Assembly (NCBI GenBank): GCA_038226305.1
Contig: JBBRQN010000015.1
Span: forward strand, 7,144-71,143
Direction: 5' to 3'
Source: JASLDZ01 sp038226305
Lineage (GTDB): Bacteria; Pseudomonadota; Alphaproteobacteria; Caulobacterales; Caulobacteraceae
Length of the DNA stretch: 64,000 bases
Shown here: positions 40,995 through 48,250 of the stretch, piece after piece
How positions within the stretch are numbered: the stretch's first letter is position 1
Layout of the letters: each line of letters opens with the position of its first letter
Notes under the pieces: model-generated
The model's database searches: none
What the model was told of the DNA's origin: nothing
Seen by the model: only the letters and a program-made list of their open reading frames with translations
Made by a program: the position numbers and the translations under genes

Positions 40995-41216
40995 TCAAGG
41001 CGCGGGCTGGGCCCCGGCGGGGAGCGGGCGGCCGGTGAAGCGGGTGATCGAGACGGGCGTGGCGCAGGTGCGCGTGTCCTTGTCCCACCAGTGCCGGGCG
41101 ATGATGCACTTGTTGTACGGCTGCACGTAGAAGATCTGGTAGCCCCACGAGGCCGCTGCCCCGAGCACGAACAGACCCAGGAAGATGTAGCGCAAGCGAA
41201 GGAGAAGCCGGTCCAT
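40995..41216 (-). CDS. Small single-span membrane protein, unknown
   Basis: A 73-residue product starting MDRLLLRLRYIF with one membrane helix (about residues 8-27), then a short external part with two Cys (NKCIIARHW, RTCATPVSI) and a Pro-rich end (RPLPAGAQPAP). The start at 41216 has a purine-rich GGAGAAGC region upstream. It lies divergently from etfB with a 125-base gap. No family recognised; the C-x14-C pair suggests a disulfide loop in the periplasm. Confidence 0.6.
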   Translation of the reverse strand: MDRLLLRLRYIFLGLFVLGAAASWGYQIFYVQPYNKCIIARHWWDKDTRTCATPVSITRFTGRPLPAGAQPAP

Positions 41217-41299
41217 GCGCGATGTATGGCGACGCCCTTCCGCAACGGCAAGGCCGGGGCACCCGGAAGCCCACACTTGACGCCGCCCCCGGTTCCCCG

Positions 41300-41315
41300 T
41301 TTGACAGCGCTCAAA
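41300..41315. promoter_or_regulatory. Palindromic operator candidate and -35 element upstream of etfB
   Basis: TTTGACAGCGCTCAAA has perfect TTTGA/TCAAA arms with a six-base centre. It resembles the TTTGAAC/GTTCAAA palindromes of PsrA-type fatty-acid regulators, which control etf and beta-oxidation genes in many proteobacteria. The TTGACA inside it (41301-41306) is a perfect -35 hexamer; no good -10 was found at standard spacing. Confidence 0.4.
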
Positions 41316-41341
41316 GCCATAAGAGTCCATACGGTGAGGCG

Positions 41342-42091
41342 ATGAAGGTTCTTGTCCCGGTCAAGCGTGTGATCGACTACAACGTGAAGGCGCGGGTGAA
41401 ACCCGACCAGACCGGCGTCGACCTCGCCAACGTGAAAATGAGCATGAACCCCTTCGACGAGATCGCCGTCGAAGAGGCCGTTCGCCTCAAGGAAAAGGGC
41501 ATCGCCACCGAGATCGTGGCCGTCTCCATCGGTCCGCAGCAGGCGCAGGAAACCATCCGCACTGCGCTGGCCATGGGCGCCGACCGGGGCATCCTGATCG
41601 TGTGCGACACCGACCCCGAGCCCCTGGCCATCGCCAAGCTCCTCAAGGCGGTGGCGGGCGAGGAAAGCCCCAACCTGATCCTGATGGGCAAGCAGGCCAT
41701 CGACGGCGACAACAACGCAACCGGCCAGATGCTGGCGGCCCTGTTGGACTGGCCGCAGGCGACCTTCGCCTCCAAGCTGGAAGTGTCGGGCGAGAGCGCC
41801 TCGGTCACCCGCGAGGTCGACGGCGGCCTGCAGGTGCTGGAGGTGTCGCTCCCGGCCGTGGTCACCGCCGACCTGCGCCTGAACGAGCCGCGCTATGCAT
41901 CCTTGCCCAACATCATGAAGGCCAAGAAGAAGCCGATCGATATGAAGACGGCGGCTGACTACGGCGTCGATGTCGCGGCGAAGCTGAAGGTTCTCAAGGT
42001 CACCGAGCCGCCCAAGCGCGGCGGCGGGATCAAGGTCGCCGACGTGGCCGACCTCGTGTCGAAGCTCAAGAACGAAGCGGGAGTGATCTGA
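41342..42091 (+). CDS. etfB: Electron transfer flavoprotein beta subunit
   Basis: Binds AMP and, with EtfA, carries electrons from acyl-CoA dehydrogenases to the membrane quinone pool. The 249-residue product opens MKVLVPVKRVIDYNVK and carries the AMP-site region GKQAIDGDNNATGQM and the dehydrogenase-recognition loop ADLRLNEPRYASLPNIMKAK. The Lys residues 193 and 195-197 correspond to the loop lysines methylated in ETF-beta by KMTs. Three-base gap to etfA. A palindrome resembling a fatty-acid regulator site lies upstream. Confidence 0.95.
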   Translation: MKVLVPVKRVIDYNVKARVKPDQTGVDLANVKMSMNPFDEIAVEEAVRLKEKGIATEIVAVSIGPQQAQETIRTALAMGADRGILIVCDTDPEPLAIAKLLKAVAGEESPNLILMGKQAIDGDNNATGQMLAALLDWPQATFASKLEVSGESASVTREVDGGLQVLEVSLPAVVTADLRLNEPRYASLPNIMKAKKKPIDMKTAADYGVDVAAKLKVLKVTEPPKRGGGIKVADVADLVSKLKNEAGVI

Positions 42092-42093
42092 CC

Positions 42094-43032
42094 ATGGCCG
42101 TCCTCGTCATCGCCGACCACGACGGGTCGGTCCTCAACGAAACCACCCTGAAGACGCTCAGCGCCGCCCAGGCCATCGGTGGCGACATCGATGTTCTGGT
42201 CGTGGGCGACGACGCCTCCGCCGTGGCGCAGGCCGCCGCCAAGGTGGCGGGGGTGCGCAAGGTGCTCACCGCCTCTTCTCCCGCCCTGGGCAAGATGGTA
42301 GCTGAGGCCGTGGCCGACGCCGTGCTGCCCCTGGCGGGCGGCTATGACGTGATCCTCTCGCCCGCCACCTCGGCCGGGAAGAACTTCATCCCCCGCCTCG
42401 CCGCGCGGATGGACGTGTCGCCGATCATCGACATCATCGAGGTCGTCAGCGCCGACACCTTCGTGCGCCCGATCTATGCCGGCAACGCTTTGGAGACCGT
42501 GCAGAGCACCGGCGGCAAGATCGTCGCCACCGTTCGCCCCACCGCCTTCAAGGCCGTGGCCGCAGACGGCGGCTCGGCCTCCGTGGAGGCCGCCGACGCG
42601 GGCCACGCCGACGGCCGCGAGGCGAAGTTCGTCTCGGAGGAGGTCGTGAAGTCCGACCGACCGGAGCTGGGCGCCGCCAAGATCGTCGTCTCCGGTGGCC
42701 GGGCGATGGGTTCCGCCGAGGAGTTCCATCGCGTGATGGATCCCCTGGCCGACAAGCTGGGCGCCGCCGTGGGTGCCTCGCGAGCCGCGGTGGATGCGGG
42801 CTACGCCCCCAACGACTATCAGGTCGGCCAGACGGGCAAGGTGGTCGCCCCCGACCTCTACATCGCCATCGGCATCTCTGGCGCCATCCAGCACCTGGCC
42901 GGCATGAAGGACTCCAAGGTGATCGTCGCCATCAACAAGGACGCCGACGCCCCGATCTTCCAGATCGCCGACTATGGCCTGGTGGCCGACTACAAGACCG
43001 CCGTGCCGGAACTGATGACGGCTCTGGGCTAA
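42094..43032 (+). CDS. etfA: Electron transfer flavoprotein alpha subunit
   Basis: FAD-binding partner of EtfB. The 312-residue product has an N-terminal adenine-nucleotide-alpha-like domain (VLVIADHDGSVLNETTLKTL) and a C-terminal FAD domain with the signature GRAMGSAEEF, GQTGKVVAPDLYIAIGISGAIQHLAG and AINKDADAPIFQIADYG. Starts two bases after the etfB stop, so the pair is a single operon. Its TAA stop overlaps the stop of the convergent TetR gene within CTAA (43029-43032). Confidence 0.95.
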   Translation: MAVLVIADHDGSVLNETTLKTLSAAQAIGGDIDVLVVGDDASAVAQAAAKVAGVRKVLTASSPALGKMVAEAVADAVLPLAGGYDVILSPATSAGKNFIPRLAARMDVSPIIDIIEVVSADTFVRPIYAGNALETVQSTGGKIVATVRPTAFKAVAADGGSASVEAADAGHADGREAKFVSEEVVKSDRPELGAAKIVVSGGRAMGSAEEFHRVMDPLADKLGAAVGASRAAVDAGYAPNDYQVGQTGKVVAPDLYIAIGISGAIQHLAGMKDSKVIVAINKDADAPIFQIADYGLVADYKTAVPELMTALG

Positions 43033-43604
43033 GCCTGGTCCCTGGGTGCGAGGGCGAGCCAGCGAAGCTCGCCCTCCGCCCGGCTCAAATGTTCGGCAAG
43101 CCTTGTCTCGGGCTGCGCCATCCAGCCGTCCAGCGCCCGGTTGAAGACCGCGGAGCCCACCTGTGCCGCGAGCACCGCCACGCCCGGCTCGACGCCGCGT
43201 CGCTGCAGAGCCGCCGCCAGGGCCTCGACCAGCCCGGCCGCCTTGGCGAGCATCCGTTCCTGCAGGGCGGGGGCCGAGGCGATGACCCTGTGCCGCGGTT
43301 CCGAGAAGGCGCGGTTGGCCTCGATCATCGCCTCCACCGCCCCATAGCCGCAGAGCACGGCGCTGAGCGGGTCCACGTCCACCGGGGCTGCGGCGACGCC
43401 GGCGGCCAAAGTCTCGCGGAAAGCCTCCTCCCCGTCGAAGAGGACTTCGCGCTTGTCCTTGAAATGGCGGAAGAAGGTCCGCTCGGTGACGCCTGCCCGG
43501 GCCGCGATCTCAGCGGCGGTAGTGTCGTCGTAGCCGCGCTCCAGGAACAACTCCAGGGCGGCGCCCTGCAGTCGGCGGCGGGCGTCATCTCCACTGCGAG
43601 CCAT
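43029..43604 (-). CDS. TetR-family transcriptional regulator
   Basis: A 191-residue product with a helix-turn-helix N-terminus (ALELFLERGYDDTTAAEIAARAGVTERTFFRHFKDKREVLF) and a C-terminal ligand domain. It probably represses the divergent SDR gene and itself: two operator-like palindromes lie in the gap. The start at 43604 is preferred over 43643 because the longer form would place the first operator inside the coding sequence. Ligand unknown. Convergent with etfA with a shared stop. Confidence 0.88.
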   Translation of the reverse strand: MARSGDDARRRLQGAALELFLERGYDDTTAAEIAARAGVTERTFFRHFKDKREVLFDGEEAFRETLAAGVAAAPVDVDPLSAVLCGYGAVEAMIEANRAFSEPRHRVIASAPALQERMLAKAAGLVEALAAALQRRGVEPGVAVLAAQVGSAVFNRALDGWMAQPETRLAEHLSRAEGELRWLALAPRDQA

Positions 43605-43623
43605 GGAATCGACGATAGACCTA

Positions 43624-43665
43624 TTGTCAGTGACTGTCGCCAAGCCTATATGTCAGTGACTGACA
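43624..43665 (+). promoter_or_regulatory. Promoter with twin TetR operators for the SDR gene
   Basis: A perfect 15-base palindrome TGTCAGTGACTGACA (43651-43665) and a partial copy TGTCAGTGACTGTC (43625-43638) share 12 bases. A sigma-70-like promoter fits between them: TTGTCA (43624-43629), 17 bases, TATATG (43647-43652). One operator would cover the -35 and the other the -10 and start point, an ideal repression layout for the divergent TetR protein. Confidence 0.7.
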
Positions 43666-43679
43666 TAAGGACGGCACGC

Positions 43680-44579
43680 ATGCGCATATTCCTCACCGGC
43701 GCGACCGGCTTCATCGGCTCGCACCTCGTGCCGCAACTGCTGGGGGCCGGCCACCACGTCCTGGGTTCGACCCGGTCCGAGCAGGGGGCAGACGCCCTGC
43801 GCCAAGCGGGGGCCGAGCCGTATCGCGCCGTATTGGAAGAGCCGGAGCACCTCGCCAAAGGCGCCGAGCGCGCGGACGCGGTGATCCACTGCGCTTTCGA
43901 CCACGACTTCTCCCAGTTCGTGGCCAACTGCGAGAAGGATCAAGCGGCGCTGAAGGCCTTCGGCGAAGTGCTCAAGGGCTCGGATCGGCCCCTCGTCTTT
44001 ACCTCGGGGGTCGGCATGGGTTCCCCCGGCCCCGGCCAGCTCGCCGTCGAGTCCATTCTGGACGTTGAGAACCCCAGCCCCCGCACCGGCTCGGAGATTT
44101 TGGCCACGAAGCTCGTGGAGGACGGGGTGCGGGTGATCACCATGCGGCTGCCGCAGGTTCACGACACGCTGAAGCAGGGGCTGATCTCGCCGCTGATCCT
44201 CCTCGCGAAAGCCAATGGGCGTTCCGCCTACATCGAGGACGGCGAGACGCGCTTCTCAGCCGCCCACGCCTCCGACGTGGCGGTGCTCTATCGCCTGGCG
44301 GTCGAGCAGGGGAAGGCGGGCGAGCGGTTCAATGCCGTGGACGAAGAGGGCGTGCGCAGCGTCGAGATCGCCACCGCCGTGGGCGAAGGCCTGGGCGTTC
44401 CCTTTGTGTCGCTGACCCGCGAGGAGGCGGCCGAACACTTCGGCTTCATGGGCATGTTCGCCTCCCTCGACCTGCCCGCCTCCAGCGCGTGGACGCGCGA
44501 GCGACTCGGCTGGACCCCCTCCGGTCCGGATCTTCTCACCGATCTTCGGAACATGGACCACGGCACCGTGCTCGCATGA
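43680..44579 (+). CDS. NAD(P)-dependent SDR/epimerase-type oxidoreductase
   Basis: A 299-residue product with the extended-SDR nucleotide loop TGATGFIGSHLV (about residues 6-17) and later GRSAYIEDGETRFSAAHASDVAVLYRLAVEQ, the C-terminal pattern of atypical NAD-dependent epimerase-like SDRs. AAGGA lies eight bases before the ATG. The catalytic YxxxK motif is not evident (the expected place reads SEILATKLVE, with the Lys but no Tyr), so activity may differ from classic SDRs. Controlled by the divergent TetR gene through two operators. Confidence 0.83.
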   Translation: MRIFLTGATGFIGSHLVPQLLGAGHHVLGSTRSEQGADALRQAGAEPYRAVLEEPEHLAKGAERADAVIHCAFDHDFSQFVANCEKDQAALKAFGEVLKGSDRPLVFTSGVGMGSPGPGQLAVESILDVENPSPRTGSEILATKLVEDGVRVITMRLPQVHDTLKQGLISPLILLAKANGRSAYIEDGETRFSAAHASDVAVLYRLAVEQGKAGERFNAVDEEGVRSVEIATAVGEGLGVPFVSLTREEAAEHFGFMGMFASLDLPASSAWTRERLGWTPSGPDLLTDLRNMDHGTVLA

Positions 44580-44657
44580 ATTGATCCGCAGGCGGAGGGA
44601 ACCCGAACCCCTTCGCCGTCGCTTTTTTAGTCCGTAATCGGAGTGTTTCACTTGCTA

Positions 44658-44675
44658 TTGTCACACAGTCGTCAT
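44658..44675 (+). promoter_or_regulatory. Pho-box-like direct repeat
   Basis: TTGTCAC (44658-44664), four bases ACAG, then TCGTCAT (44669-44675) followed by ACAC. Two 7-base units with an 11-base period match the layout of PhoB sites (CTGTCAT repeats). It lies 97 bases ahead of the small peptide gene at 44772 and would replace the -35 element. Identified by eye. Confidence 0.45.
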
Positions 44676-44688
44676 ACACCGGCATCGT

Positions 44689-44737
44689 GACGCGATACCG
44701 ACTGGGAGGGTGCAAGCCCCTGTGAGCCGTTCGCGTC
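44689..44737 (+). promoter_or_regulatory. Foldable 5' leader of the 49-residue peptide gene
   Basis: GACGCGA (44689-44695) and TCGCGTC (44731-44737) form a perfect seven-base closing stem around 35 bases. Inside, AGGG (44707-44710) can pair with CCCT (44718-44721). The inner string GGTGCAAGCCC...CTGTGAG recalls part of the cobalamin riboswitch core, but other required parts are missing. Could be a cis-regulatory RNA of an unrecognised class. Confidence 0.4.
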
Positions 44738-44771
44738 TCTTTCTGGCCCCGAGCCGCAAGGAGACGCCGAC

Positions 44772-44921
44772 ATGAAGACCAACACGACGCTGCCCACCGC
44801 CATCCTGAGCTTTGCCTTCACGAGCGTGTTCGGGCCGCACCGCCAGGCGGGTTATGAGGCGCCCCGCCCTGTTTCGGCGGCCGACCGCACCTTCATCAAG
44901 TCCAGGCCCGCCGCGAACTGA
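44772..44921 (+). CDS. 49-residue peptide, unknown
   Basis: ATG 44772 to TGA 44921, with AAGGAG nine bases upstream, the best ribosome site in this region. The product begins MKTNTTLPTAILSFAFTSVFG, a mildly hydrophobic N-terminal segment too short and weak for a sure membrane helix, followed by a basic, Pro-rich part ending TFIKSRPAAN. Codon use is GC-rich as in its neighbours. A Pho-box-like site and foldable leader lie upstream, which suggests regulated expression. No family recognised. Confidence 0.6.
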   Translation: MKTNTTLPTAILSFAFTSVFGPHRQAGYEAPRPVSAADRTFIKSRPAAN

Positions 44922-44993
44922 GCCAGGCGTGCCCGCTTGCCGTCAGCGGCCAGCGGGCTAAACCGGGCCTCCTTCTGCGCCGGAGCCTGCCCC

Positions 44994-45794
44994 TTGGACG
45001 ACCTCGTCAAACTCACCGTCGACGGCCCCGTCGCCACCCTCACCCTGAACCGGCCCGACGCCATGAACGCGCTGGGCGCGCCCGGCGACGGGGATCAGGT
45101 GGTCTCCGCCTGCGCCCGCATCAACGACGACGACTCCATCCGCTGCGCCATCCTCACCGGCGCGGGCCGGGCGTTCTCCGCAGGGGGCGACGTGAAGGCC
45201 ATGAAGGCGCGGGAGGGGGCGTTCGGCGGCTCCGGCGTGAAGATCCGCGACGGCTATCGCAAGAACATCCACCGGGTGGTGAAGTCGCTCTACAACCTGG
45301 AAGTCCCGCTCATCGCGGCGGTGAACGGCCCGGCCATCGGGCTGGGCTGCGACGTGGCCTGCATGGCCGACATCCGCATCGCTTCTTCCGCCGCCAAGTT
45401 CGGCGTGACGTTCCTGAAGCTGGGCCTGATCCCCGGCGACGGGGGCGCCTGGCTCCTGCCCCGCACCGTGGGCATGAGCCGTGCCGCGCAGATGCTCTTC
45501 ACCGCCGAGGTGGTGGACGCCGCCACAGCGCTGGAGTGGGGCCTCGTCTCCGAAGTGGTCGCCCCCGATCAGCTGATGACCGCCGCCATGACCCTGGCCA
45601 GGCGCATCGCCGTGCAGCCGCCGCATGCGCTGCGACTCGCCAAGTCGCTCCTGCGGCAGGGGCAGGTCGCGAGCTACGACACCGTGATGGAGATGAGCGC
45701 GGCCGCCCAGGGCCTCGCCCACCTGACCGAGGACCACATGGAAGGCGTGGACGCCATCCTCGAAAAGCGCGAGCCCACCTTCAAGGGTGCCTGA
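44994..45794 (+). CDS. Enoyl-CoA hydratase/isomerase family protein
   Basis: A 266-residue crotonase. It shows VATLTLNRPDAMNAL, the oxyanion-hole segment AGRAFSAGGDVKAM, the second oxyanion segment NGPAIGLGCDVACMADIRIAS and the catalytic-region LIPGDGGAWLLPRTVG, with an acid in the loop where hydratases carry Glu/Asp. The TTG start at 44994 has GGAG eight bases upstream and gives the usual short N-terminus; a TTG at 44937 would add 19 unrelated residues. The physiological acyl-CoA is not clear. A hairpin follows. Confidence 0.87.
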   Translation: MDDLVKLTVDGPVATLTLNRPDAMNALGAPGDGDQVVSACARINDDDSIRCAILTGAGRAFSAGGDVKAMKAREGAFGGSGVKIRDGYRKNIHRVVKSLYNLEVPLIAAVNGPAIGLGCDVACMADIRIASSAAKFGVTFLKLGLIPGDGGAWLLPRTVGMSRAAQMLFTAEVVDAATALEWGLVSEVVAPDQLMTAAMTLARRIAVQPPHALRLAKSLLRQGQVASYDTVMEMSAAAQGLAHLTEDHMEGVDAILEKREPTFKGA

Positions 45795-45801
45795 CCGCAG
45801 C

Positions 45802-45833
45802 CAAGGCTCCCCGGCTGCGCAGGGGAGGCCTTG
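45802..45833 (+). terminator. Hairpin after the crotonase gene
   Basis: CAAGGCTCCCC (45802-45812) pairs with GGGGAGGCCTTG (45822-45833) with one bulged G, around loop GGCTGCGCA. It lies 7 bases past the stop. Same general type as the hairpins at 5907 and 11965. Confidence 0.65.
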
Positions 45834-45870
45834 ATGCGAAGCGGCGCCGGAACGCCTATCTAGGCCGCTC

Positions 45871-47649
45871 ATGGCCGCCCCCGACACCCAGACGAAGCCG
45901 ACGAAGCCGCTGACCAACCGGCAGGTGCTGGGCTTCGTGGCCCGCCAGTGGCTGACCCAGCCCCGAATGCTGGCGTTGCAGCTCGTCCTGATGGCGGCGG
46001 GAGCGGCGTGCGATCTGGCGGCGCCCTGGGCGGCGGGCGGGCTGGTGGATGCCGTGGGACGCAAGGGCGCCACCACCCCCGAAGTGTGGCGGGCGTGGGC
46101 CATCCTGAGCGGCTTCTACTTCAGCTATTTCGTGCTTCGCGCGGCCTCGTGGCGGGTGATGAACAGCTTCGCCGCGAAGAACATGAAGTCCATCGTAGAT
46201 GCGGCTTTCGCGCGGGTTCAGGCCTTCAGCACCGACTGGCACGCCTCGTCCTTCACGGGCGCCACCGTGCGGCGCGTCACCCGCGCCATGCAGGGCTACG
46301 ACAACGTGACGGACAGCCTGTTCGCAATGCTGGGGCCCATCGTGATCGTGCTCACGGGGTTGAGCGTATCCATCGGCCTGCGGTGGCCCCTGGCCGGGCT
46401 TTTCACCGGCGGCATGGTGGCGATCTACCTGACCGCCCAGGTTCTGATGACGGCCTTCTACGTGCGCCCCGCCAACCTGCGTTCCAACGCCCTGGACAGC
46501 GAGCTGGGCGGAGCGGCCGCCGACGCCATCGGCAACACCATGGCTGTGAAGAGCTTCGGAGCCGAGGGGCGTGAGGGGGAGCGCTTCGGTCTCGTCACCG
46601 AACGCTGGCGCATCGCGCAGACCGAGACCTGGAACCGCTTCACACACTCGGCGGTGATGCAGCAGTCGATCCTGATGGTGCTGCAGGCCGGGCTGACGGC
46701 CTTCATGGTGATGACCTGGAGCCAGGGACACGCCACCCCCGGGGACGTGGCCTTCGTCATCTCAGCCTTCATGCTGATGGCCGGGCACCTGCGCAATTTC
46801 GGCGACACCATGCGTCAGTTCCAGCGCGGCGTGGACGACCTCCTGGACGCCGCCGTCTTCGACCGCACCCCGCCGCAGGTGGCCGACGCCCCGGCCGCCC
46901 CCACCCTCAGGCCCAGCCGCGGGGCCATCACCTTCGACCATGTGCGTTTCGGCTACCCCAACCAGGGCGGGCTTCTCTACGACGACTTCAGCCTCGCCAT
47001 CGCGCCGGGCGAGCGCGTGGCCCTCGTCGGCCCTACGGGCGCCGGCAAGTCCACCTTCGTGAAGCTGATCCAGCGCCTCTACGATCTGGACGCCGGACGC
47101 ATCCTGATCGACGGGACAGACATCGCCACGGTCACCCAGGCGTCGCTGCGCCGGGCCGTGGCGGTGGTGCCGCAGGATCCGGCCCTGTTCCATCGCTCCA
47201 TCGCCGAGAACATCGCCTACGGCCGCCCCGGCGCCACGCCGGAGGAGGTGCGGCTCGCCGCCAAGCGCGCCCGCGCCCACGACTTTATCGAGCGCCTGCC
47301 CAAGGGCTACGACACCCTGGTGGGCGAGCGCGGCGTTAAGCTCTCCGGCGGCGAACGTCAGCGCGTGGCCATCGCCCGGGCGCTCCTCGCCGACGCCCCG
47401 ATCCTCGTGCTGGACGAAGCCACCTCGTCGCTGGACGTGGAGACCGAAAAACAGGTCCAGGCCGCCGCCGACACCCTGATGGAAGGCCGCACCACCGTCG
47501 TCATCGCCCACCGCCTCTCCACCATCCGGAGCGCCGACCGCATCCTCGTCTTCCAGGGCGGCAAGGTCGTGGAGGAAGGCCGCCACGGCGAACTGCTGGC
47601 GAAGGGCGGGGCCTATGCGCGGCTGAGTGCGCTGGCGGATGCGGGGTGA
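45871..47649 (+). CDS. ABC transporter, fused permease and ATPase (exporter type)
   Basis: A 592-residue half-transporter. The N-terminal six-helix membrane domain (about residues 30-320) is followed by an ATPase domain with Walker A GPTGAGKST, Q-loop VVPQDPALFHRS, signature LSGGERQRVAIARALL, Walker B ILVLDEATSSLD and H-loop VIAHRLST. The order and the DHVRFGYPNQGG lead-in are typical of MsbA/MDR-like exporters that act as dimers. Substrate unknown. The next, lower-GC gene overlaps its 3' end by about 11 bases. Confidence 0.9.
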   Translation: MAAPDTQTKPTKPLTNRQVLGFVARQWLTQPRMLALQLVLMAAGAACDLAAPWAAGGLVDAVGRKGATTPEVWRAWAILSGFYFSYFVLRAASWRVMNSFAAKNMKSIVDAAFARVQAFSTDWHASSFTGATVRRVTRAMQGYDNVTDSLFAMLGPIVIVLTGLSVSIGLRWPLAGLFTGGMVAIYLTAQVLMTAFYVRPANLRSNALDSELGGAAADAIGNTMAVKSFGAEGREGERFGLVTERWRIAQTETWNRFTHSAVMQQSILMVLQAGLTAFMVMTWSQGHATPGDVAFVISAFMLMAGHLRNFGDTMRQFQRGVDDLLDAAVFDRTPPQVADAPAAPTLRPSRGAITFDHVRFGYPNQGGLLYDDFSLAIAPGERVALVGPTGAGKSTFVKLIQRLYDLDAGRILIDGTDIATVTQASLRRAVAVVPQDPALFHRSIAENIAYGRPGATPEEVRLAAKRARAHDFIERLPKGYDTLVGERGVKLSGGERQRVAIARALLADAPILVLDEATSSLDVETEKQVQAAADTLMEGRTTVVIAHRLSTIRSADRILVFQGGKVVEEGRHGELLAKGGAYARLSALADAG

Positions 47650-48250
47650 GGGGTTGGGCGCGCACTACATTCGCACCGACGAAGCCGACGACGTCGCGGG
47701 CTCGGTTCGGCACGCCGTGAAGTGCTGGGATATGGTCGGGAACGACGAGCAGGCTTGGAAATGGCTGGCGCTTGCGCTTCATTCCTCGCTGCAAGGTGCT
47801 TGCGTTTGCCATCTAACGACGACAGCGCAGCCTGTCGGGGCCGTCACCAAGAAGAACGCCGTCGAATGGCTTACTTACTTTGAGGCCTCTCGAACAACCC
47901 CCGGTGTGGAACCTCCCGGCACCTATCTACTCACCCTGCCCGAGCTTCTCAAAGCCGTTCGTCGGGAACGCTCGTCAGGCAATGGGCACGAAAATGTGCG
48001 CGTACTAATTAATGATCAGGAGCTCGGCTGGTTAAAACGGTTCCACAGTGAGATCCGCAACCAGTTTATCCATTTTAAGCCCCAAGGCTGGTCGATAGAC
48101 GTTTCAGGAGTTCCAGGGCTGGGGCGCCTCACGGGCCGGATCATAGGAAATATTCTCGAAAATGACTGGGCGTTTCGCCATAAGAGTCACATTTGGAAAG
48201 AAACGTTCCGCAGTGACCTAGCTTCACGATCGGCGTTGCCCGACCGCTAG
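47639..48250 (+). CDS. HEPN-like protein of foreign character
   Basis: A product of about 203 residues, not recognised with certainty. The segment EIRNQFIHFKPQGWSID contains RNQFIH, an R-x4-H motif of the HEPN superfamily, and a following LTGRIIGNIL helix. The N-terminal SVRHAVKCWDMVGNDEQAWKWLALALHSSLQGAC is helical, consistent with an all-alpha fold. Base use is visibly richer in A/T than any neighbour, with many non-GC third positions, suggesting acquisition by transfer. The start is uncertain (ATG 47639 or TTG 47654). Many HEPN proteins are RNases of toxin or defence systems, but no partner antitoxin or nucleotidyltransferase gene is present. Confidence 0.6.
   Translation: MRGEGLGAHYIRTDEADDVAGSVRHAVKCWDMVGNDEQAWKWLALALHSSLQGACVCHLTTTAQPVGAVTKKNAVEWLTYFEASRTTPGVEPPGTYLLTLPELLKAVRRERSSGNGHENVRVLINDQELGWLKRFHSEIRNQFIHFKPQGWSIDVSGVPGLGRLTGRIIGNILENDWAFRHKSHIWKETFRSDLASRSALPDR

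Noticed and set aside
44681..44771. Possible full cobalamin riboswitch upstream of the 49-residue peptide gene
   Set aside because: Only fragments resemble the consensus. The leader is too short, and the GCCACT core and a proper B12 box are absent, so it is not called as that class.
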